A program made the translations under genes and the position numbers. The notes under the pieces were generated by a model that saw only the letters and a list, made by a program, of their open reading frames with translations, did no database searches and was not told where the DNA came from. 64,000 nucleotides of DNA. Source: Candidatus Sericytochromatia bacterium. Lineage in GTDB: Bacteria > Cyanobacteriota > Sericytochromatia > UBA7694. The stretch spans positions 45,405-109,404 of the forward strand of contig JADMKE010000036.1 in the NCBI GenBank assembly GCA_018780035.1, given 5' to 3'. The first letter of the stretch is position 1, and every line of letters starts with the position of its first letter. This document shows positions 60,093-64,000 of the stretch, piece after piece.

Positions 60093-60382
60093 ACGCCCAG
60101 GAATGGCTAAAAGCCTGCCACACGGATCTCGACCGGCTCTTGCCCTATTGGCTGGGACTGCCTGAAGATGAGCGCGAATGGCATCTTCAGCGCTGGATGG
60201 ACCAATTGGAAAAACAACCTGCGTGTTTGCCCCATTTCAGTGGCGCGCTGCTGCAACGGGTGGTGGCCTGCGAAAGTGACTCTCCCCCCACCACCGAGAC
60301 AGAAACTTACCATCTCTGCCGGGCCCTCTTACATGCGCTGGCCCAGATTGCCGAGCAGACCCAGAAATTAAGCTTGAATTAA
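60089..60382 (+). CDS. Small partner protein of the 57711 gene
   Basis: 97 residues, helical, with MNAQEWLKACHTDLDRLL and a Trp/Leu-rich central region (WHLQRWMDQLEKQPACLPH). The start overlaps the previous stop by 4 nt (ATGA), so the two are co-translated in matched amounts. The size and coupling suggest a chaperone, immunity or adaptor for the peptidase-like protein. No family is recognised. Confidence 0.55.
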   Translation: MNAQEWLKACHTDLDRLLPYWLGLPEDEREWHLQRWMDQLEKQPACLPHFSGALLQRVVACESDSPPTTETETYHLCRALLHALAQIAEQTQKLSLN

Positions 60383-60425
60383 GCAAATTTAGGCAAGATG
60401 ATCCAGATTTTACATATAACTCAGA

Positions 60426-60442
60426 TTAGGTACTTTACCTAA
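60426..60442. promoter_or_regulatory. Palindrome upstream of the 60529 gene
   Basis: TTAGGTA-CTT-TACCTAA is a perfect 7-3-7 inverted repeat, 87 bp before ATG 60529 in an otherwise AT-rich gap. It is a candidate operator. Confidence 0.45.
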
Positions 60443-60528
60443 ACTTAATCTCAAAAGGCCCACCCTTGCTTTGGCGTCTTGCTTTGGCAGGTGGAACAGT
60501 GGACCTGTTTAACAAAAGGAGTGACCCC

Positions 60529-62469
60529 ATGACTGACGGCGGAATCAAAGTTGGTTCTCATGACAAGGGATTTTGGGATCCCAATAATCCGATCAAAGCG
60601 GATAAAAAGCCACTGGCTTCGGGACTGAGTGTCGATCAGGCCCTCGAAACAGCCAAAAAGCACGAGGGTGCTGAATTGGTGGTGGTCAATGCCGATGGCA
60701 AAGCCAGCGTTCACAGCCTGTCTGTTGAAGATGGCTTCTGGTCCGAGAACAAACAGGTGCTGATCTCCGAATTGGATCGCGACCCCAATGTTAAACAGAA
60801 CAGTGCCAAAACCCCTTTGGCAATCGACAATAATATTTCGCAGGCCTTTTCAGGCAAAGGTGCGTTTTTGGTCGATGCCAAGAACCAAAGCACTTACCTT
60901 GGCGATGATGTCGATCAAACGACCCCTGCTGTCAAACTCAAAGACGCTGAATCGTATCTCAATAATCCCACCCAGGCCAAAGTCGATGCTGCTTATGCCA
61001 TTGCCAAAGATGCAGGCAATGAGCGCCATATAGATAAAAAGCTCTCAGGCCAAGTGCTCGACGATCTGCAGCGCGACTACCGCCAAAGCGCTCCAGCAGA
61101 ACAAAAAGTGGCGCTGCTCAAACCCGGCGAGGCCAAAACCAAAATGCAGGGATTAATTGGCGAACTCAAAACCGTTGCAGGTCAAGAATCGACCCGTGTC
61201 GGCGAATTGCGTAGCCAATTACAGACCCGCACCGACAAATGGCAAGCGGATCTGCAAGAGCCCACCAAAAAACGCGATGTGGCCCTTGATGCCTGGAATA
61301 CCAATAACAACCGCGAAACCAAATTGGTGACCACCGCTGCATACAATCTGCGTGAGGCCCGTTTCCCCAACGTACACAGCCTCGAAGACACGATTGACAA
61401 TGCCAGAAGCCACCGCGGCCAAATGAAGTCCCAGCTCGAAAATGCCACCTCCAATCGGATTCAGGCCCAAAACAAGGTCAATGAATTGGAGCGCCTGCCC
61501 GGTGAAGCCGAAGGCCATTTGCAACAGGCCCGCCAACTCGAATCGGATAACCGGGGCATGTATGTACATATCCAAACCTACACCACTTTAACTCTCTCGC
61601 AGGTCTCTTCAGAACGGCGCAGCTCTGAGCGGGAATACAACCGCGCCAGCACCGATCTGGATTTTGAACGTGCCAAACCGACCAAACCCAGCTCACCGCC
61701 GCCCTCCAGTGGCAATGGCAGCCCCAACGGGGTCGATCCGTTTAAACCCGGTGGTGGCAGCGGCAGCCCTTATGGCACGGATCCCTTTGCCGATTCGAAT
61801 AAATACCGCGATTCTTACAAAATTGACCAGCTCGAAACCCAGGTTTCGCGTTTGGGTCGCGAAGTACGCGATTTAAAAGACCGCGAATCGAGCCTGGAAT
61901 CGATCAACCTGCGTCTGGCCTTTACCAAAGACATTGACCAGCTCAGCTTGCTCTTTTACAACCTCGACCCAATTGACCGCATGGCCCTGAGCCAGTACAA
62001 AGACCGCAAAGACAGCAATGAGCGTTCGATTGCCAGCCATCAGCGCACAGCCAACGATTTGCAGTCCCGCTACAATTACGAGATCAATGGCGCCAACCGC
62101 AACCTCTCTGAAGCCACCAGCAGCGAAGAGGGTGCCCGTGGGCGTTACAGCCAGGCCGAAGGCCGCGTGGCTGGCCTGGAGCAAAACCACCGCGATCTGA
62201 TGGCCAATCCGCGCCCAGATAACCACGCTGAGGTCAAACCGTTTTTCACAGCCCACCAAAAAGCCGTGGAACACAAAGAGGCCACTGTCGGTGCCAAAGC
62301 ACCGCTGACGGTGACCCGCGACAAGACCCAAGCGGTGGTGGATGAAATCAACCAGGTCTACCGGGGCGACAAAGGCAGTCTCGATGGCCAGATCAGCAAT
62401 GTGCAGCAGACCCTCTTGAGTGAGGCCCAAGGCAAAATTGGGGCCACACGCAACCAAGTGGCGAAATAG
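60529..62469 (+). CDS. Long coiled-coil protein of unknown function
   Basis: 646 residues. Residues about 20-80 carry alpha-beta motifs (SVDQALETAKKHEGAELVVV). The rest is mostly helical with long heptad repeats (about 200-360 and 440-620), broken by a Pro/Gly/Ser-rich hinge near 405-445. There is no signal peptide. ATG 60529 has AAGGAG upstream; the open frame begins earlier but without a site. It resembles the 868-residue protein at 7638 in style, and is likely a structural, tether or delivered protein (inference). Confidence 0.65.
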   Translation: MTDGGIKVGSHDKGFWDPNNPIKADKKPLASGLSVDQALETAKKHEGAELVVVNADGKASVHSLSVEDGFWSENKQVLISELDRDPNVKQNSAKTPLAIDNNISQAFSGKGAFLVDAKNQSTYLGDDVDQTTPAVKLKDAESYLNNPTQAKVDAAYAIAKDAGNERHIDKKLSGQVLDDLQRDYRQSAPAEQKVALLKPGEAKTKMQGLIGELKTVAGQESTRVGELRSQLQTRTDKWQADLQEPTKKRDVALDAWNTNNNRETKLVTTAAYNLREARFPNVHSLEDTIDNARSHRGQMKSQLENATSNRIQAQNKVNELERLPGEAEGHLQQARQLESDNRGMYVHIQTYTTLTLSQVSSERRSSEREYNRASTDLDFERAKPTKPSSPPPSSGNGSPNGVDPFKPGGGSGSPYGTDPFADSNKYRDSYKIDQLETQVSRLGREVRDLKDRESSLESINLRLAFTKDIDQLSLLFYNLDPIDRMALSQYKDRKDSNERSIASHQRTANDLQSRYNYEINGANRNLSEATSSEEGARGRYSQAEGRVAGLEQNHRDLMANPRPDNHAEVKPFFTAHQKAVEHKEATVGAKAPLTVTRDKTQAVVDEINQVYRGDKGSLDGQISNVQQTLLSEAQGKIGATRNQVAK

Positions 62470-62484
62470 AAACCGTTTGGAATT

Positions 62485-62535
62485 CAGCCCCGGTCTTGCT
62501 TTTAGCAGTGAGATTCGGGGTTGATTGCTTTTTTT
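62485..62535 (+). terminator. Terminator of the 60529 gene
   Basis: CAGCCCCG (62485-62492) pairs with CGGGGTTG (62516-62523) with one wobble, a small TGC/GCA inner stem lies in the loop, and a run of seven T follows (62529-62535). Confidence 0.55.
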
Positions 62536-62853
62536 GAAAGACGAGACAGGTGATTGGCGCTTATCGGGAAGTATTGAGATGGGTCAGTGGGTGTTTTGGA
62601 GGAAAGGGTCAGTGGCTTCAGTTGGCGCAAGTCTCTGACATTCGGGCCGTTCGCTACGCCCATCCATGGGCTTCACTCACTAATAGTCACCCCGCCTTTG
62701 CCATCCTGGCACGGCAGGGTTCCTGTTGCCCTCATCGTTCAGAGCCTTGGCCAACACGTCAATTCGCACTTTAACTGCTTGAATCCCAAGTCAGCCAAGC
62801 TAAATGAGTCATTGAAGAGATTTATATTTTGATAGACCAAGTGTTTTTGAGGT
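62536..62853. other. Gene-free stretch with repeat debris
   Basis: No gene is supported here. It holds two copies of GGGTCAGTGG (62581 and 62607), the short palindrome CCATCCATGG and the first 54-bp inverted repeat. Open frames in the stretch are short and lack ribosome binding sites. Confidence 0.5.
62702..62755 (+). repeat. 54-bp inverted repeat, left copy
   Basis: Starts CATCCTGGCACGGCAG and ends GCCTTGGCCAAC. It is 49 of 54 identical to the reverse complement of 63906-63959. In frame it would read HPGTAGFLLPSSFRALAN; the right copy reads HPGTAAFQLPSSFMALAN on the minus strand, so both may be fragments of one repeated coding or REP-like unit. Confidence 0.75.
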
Positions 62854-63762
62854 TTACTCAGATGTAGAGGAGGTTGTATTTAGAAAAAAAATCTGGCCAA
62901 ATCTACGCAATAGCTGACCGTTGCCATCAAAACCGTAAATTTTACATTCTGATTGAGACGAGTAAGCATAGCTGACTGCTCCTGCATTTCGACGATGAAA
63001 ATAGAAACGAATACCCAAAATATCTATGTAAGGTGGCCAGCCAGATTCAGGGTGTGTCGGATGATTAATAACACTGGCTTCTTCAGGTGAAAAGGGGTTT
63101 ATCAACTCTTTCCAATTAAGGTTTTTCTGGATATCTTGCCATTTGGAAGGGCATTTTGTTCCTGTCCCATAAGAGTAAGATTCAAGGGCTGTCTGAAAGC
63201 TATGCATATTTCTGTTTACATCTCCACTCGTTACACAGTCAACTGCGCCGATAAAATTGGGAATGGCCATAACCAGTGAAACAAAGAGAAAAAGAAAATA
63301 AAGCACATAACATACAAGCAAACGTTTTCTGAGTCTAGAAAATCTGCTTAGTTTATTTTTCTTGTTAAACCAGAAAGCAAGGGTTGTAAGAATGGCAAGC
63401 ACAAAATACCAAGAGGAAGCCTCAGGTAAAGCCAATAAACCCAGACAGCACAACAAGGTTGAAACAGAAATGCTATGACTGCGGGTTTTTATCCATGCAG
63501 CAGGAGAGTCTCTACCTCGAAAATGAAGTTTGAACCACCATGCATCCACGTATCCCAAAACCCACCAAGAAAACCCCAAAAGTGGGACCAGTAAGGTATT
63601 TGGATCATAAGCATGTCCAGCAACATTACACTGAATGGTAAAAGACTTCAAAGCACCGAACGGAATCCAGCACAGCCATGCAATGAGATTAAATGTCCCG
63701 ATTCGTACTATTTCGAGCTGCCATTTAAAAGGAATTACCACAAAGGTTTTTGCATCAGACAA
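62854..63762 (-). CDS. Polytopic membrane protein with a C-terminal pilin-like domain
   Basis: 302 residues. There are five or six membrane helices (residues about 17-35, 55-70, 98-115, 116-128, 147-165). After the last helix the sequence reads VMAIPNFIGAVDCVTSGDV then FQTALESYSYGTGTKCP, and further on KIYGFDGNGQLL. That is the shape of a type IV pilin or GspG globular head following its AIPNFI-type helix end. A Cys pair (about 184 and 204) is present. The start is a TTG with AGGAG 9 nt upstream. The gene is AT-rich and bracketed by 54-bp inverted repeats, suggesting acquired DNA. Confidence 0.65.
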   Translation of the reverse strand: MSDAKTFVVIPFKWQLEIVRIGTFNLIAWLCWIPFGALKSFTIQCNVAGHAYDPNTLLVPLLGFSWWVLGYVDAWWFKLHFRGRDSPAAWIKTRSHSISVSTLLCCLGLLALPEASSWYFVLAILTTLAFWFNKKNKLSRFSRLRKRLLVCYVLYFLFLFVSLVMAIPNFIGAVDCVTSGDVNRNMHSFQTALESYSYGTGTKCPSKWQDIQKNLNWKELINPFSPEEASVINHPTHPESGWPPYIDILGIRFYFHRRNAGAVSYAYSSQSECKIYGFDGNGQLLRRFGQIFFLNTTSSTSE

Positions 63763-63905
63763 GATATATCACTCCTGACTCAGCCATTCTTAACTATTCC
63801 CATTGGAAATCTTTTTAATGTATCTTCCTTCTGCAAAATACGCCATGTTGTTCTCTCACATGAAAAAGTCGCTTTATATTTCAATAAAAAGAAGCCACTC
63901 ACCTC

Positions 63906-63959
63906 GTTGGCCAAGGCCATGAACGATGAGGGCAACTGAAACGCTGCCGTGCCAGGATG
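63906..63959 (-). repeat. 54-bp inverted repeat, right copy
   Basis: This is the reverse complement partner of 62702-62755 with five mismatches. It falls within a 65-codon minus-strand frame (63977-63780) with no ribosome binding site, which I do not call as a gene. The two copies are 1150 bp apart and flank the pilin-like membrane gene. Confidence 0.75.
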
Positions 63960-64000
63960 TGTTGTGTCTTCTGTCAAGCCCAGCAGTCAAGTTTGTACAA

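Noticed and set aside
62550..62832. Short plus-strand frames in the gap after the 60529 gene
   Set aside because: No binding sites, unrelated composition and partly within the repeat.
63780..63977. 65-codon minus-strand frame carrying the 54-bp repeat
   Set aside because: No ribosome binding site; more likely repeat debris than a gene.

Overview
The window looks like chromosomal DNA of a motile, Gram-negative-type (diderm) bacterium with about 50% GC. Lipobox-bearing lipoproteins, type IV pilin-like proteins, MotA/MotB/FliL and a hook gene cluster point to a diderm envelope with a flagellum. The OmpR-type regulator at 47732 is strongly reminiscent of the cyanobacterial RpaB/Ycf27 family, but no photosynthesis gene is visible. 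Together with SpoVS, a DUF2993 protein and KhpA next to S16, this makes a non-photosynthetic relative of the Cyanobacteria (Melainabacteria/Sericytochromatia/Blackallbacteria-like) my best guess. That is inference, not proof.

Layout: 1-5650 holds a 5'-cut gene, a ferritin-like protein with a DUF423 membrane protein, two surface lipoproteins (one with six Ig-like modules, one an HEIGH metalloprotease) and thioredoxin. 5670-12914 (minus) holds DUF2993-SpoVS, a PhyH-type dioxygenase, an 868-residue coiled-coil protein and a propeller lipoprotein. 13088-17682 holds a biotin carboxylase-BCCP fusion and a TerB-like gene followed by an unusual kinase-like/alpha-beta-hydrolase fusion. 17866-24628 holds a signal-less HEMGH metalloprotease with a peptidoglycan-binding module, a UPF0175 protein, PriA and an EF-hand/glycine-zipper protein. 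24766-28763 holds a hydrolase, a DegT aminotransferase, a YefM-YoeB pair with its operator, and a lipoprotein.

28828-34065 (minus) reads as one tight operon: lysS, an oligopeptide-type binding protein, a membrane protein and an S51-like hydrolase. 34166-40178 (minus, with one plus-strand acyl-CoA dehydrogenase) has duplicated family 2 glycosyltransferases, DUF420 with a lipoprotein, a pilin-like protein and a JmjC-like cupin. 40309-48454 is a flagellar operon (fliK-flgD-flgE-flbD-motA-motB-fliL) behind a sigma-28-like promoter, followed by a secreted protein with an apparently leaderless start and the RpaB-like regulator.

48585-56334 is mostly housekeeping: KhpA-S16, a SpoU methyltransferase overlapping one of two tandem FapA-like proteins, dihydropyrimidinase, a HAD phosphatase, SSB and a small acidic-tailed protein. 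56523-64000 has a methyltransferase-like gene, a papain-like predicted cysteine protease with a small overlapping partner, a long coiled-coil protein, and a pilin-like polytopic membrane protein lying between two inverted 54-bp repeats.

A recurring theme is a set of large, Gln/Lys/Asn-rich proteins without signal peptides, carrying EF-hands, coiled coils, a glycine zipper or protease motifs (genes at 7638, 17866, 23411, 57711 and 60529). They are candidates for secreted or contact-delivered effectors of an undescribed system. No tRNA, rRNA, CRISPR array or complete insertion sequence was seen.
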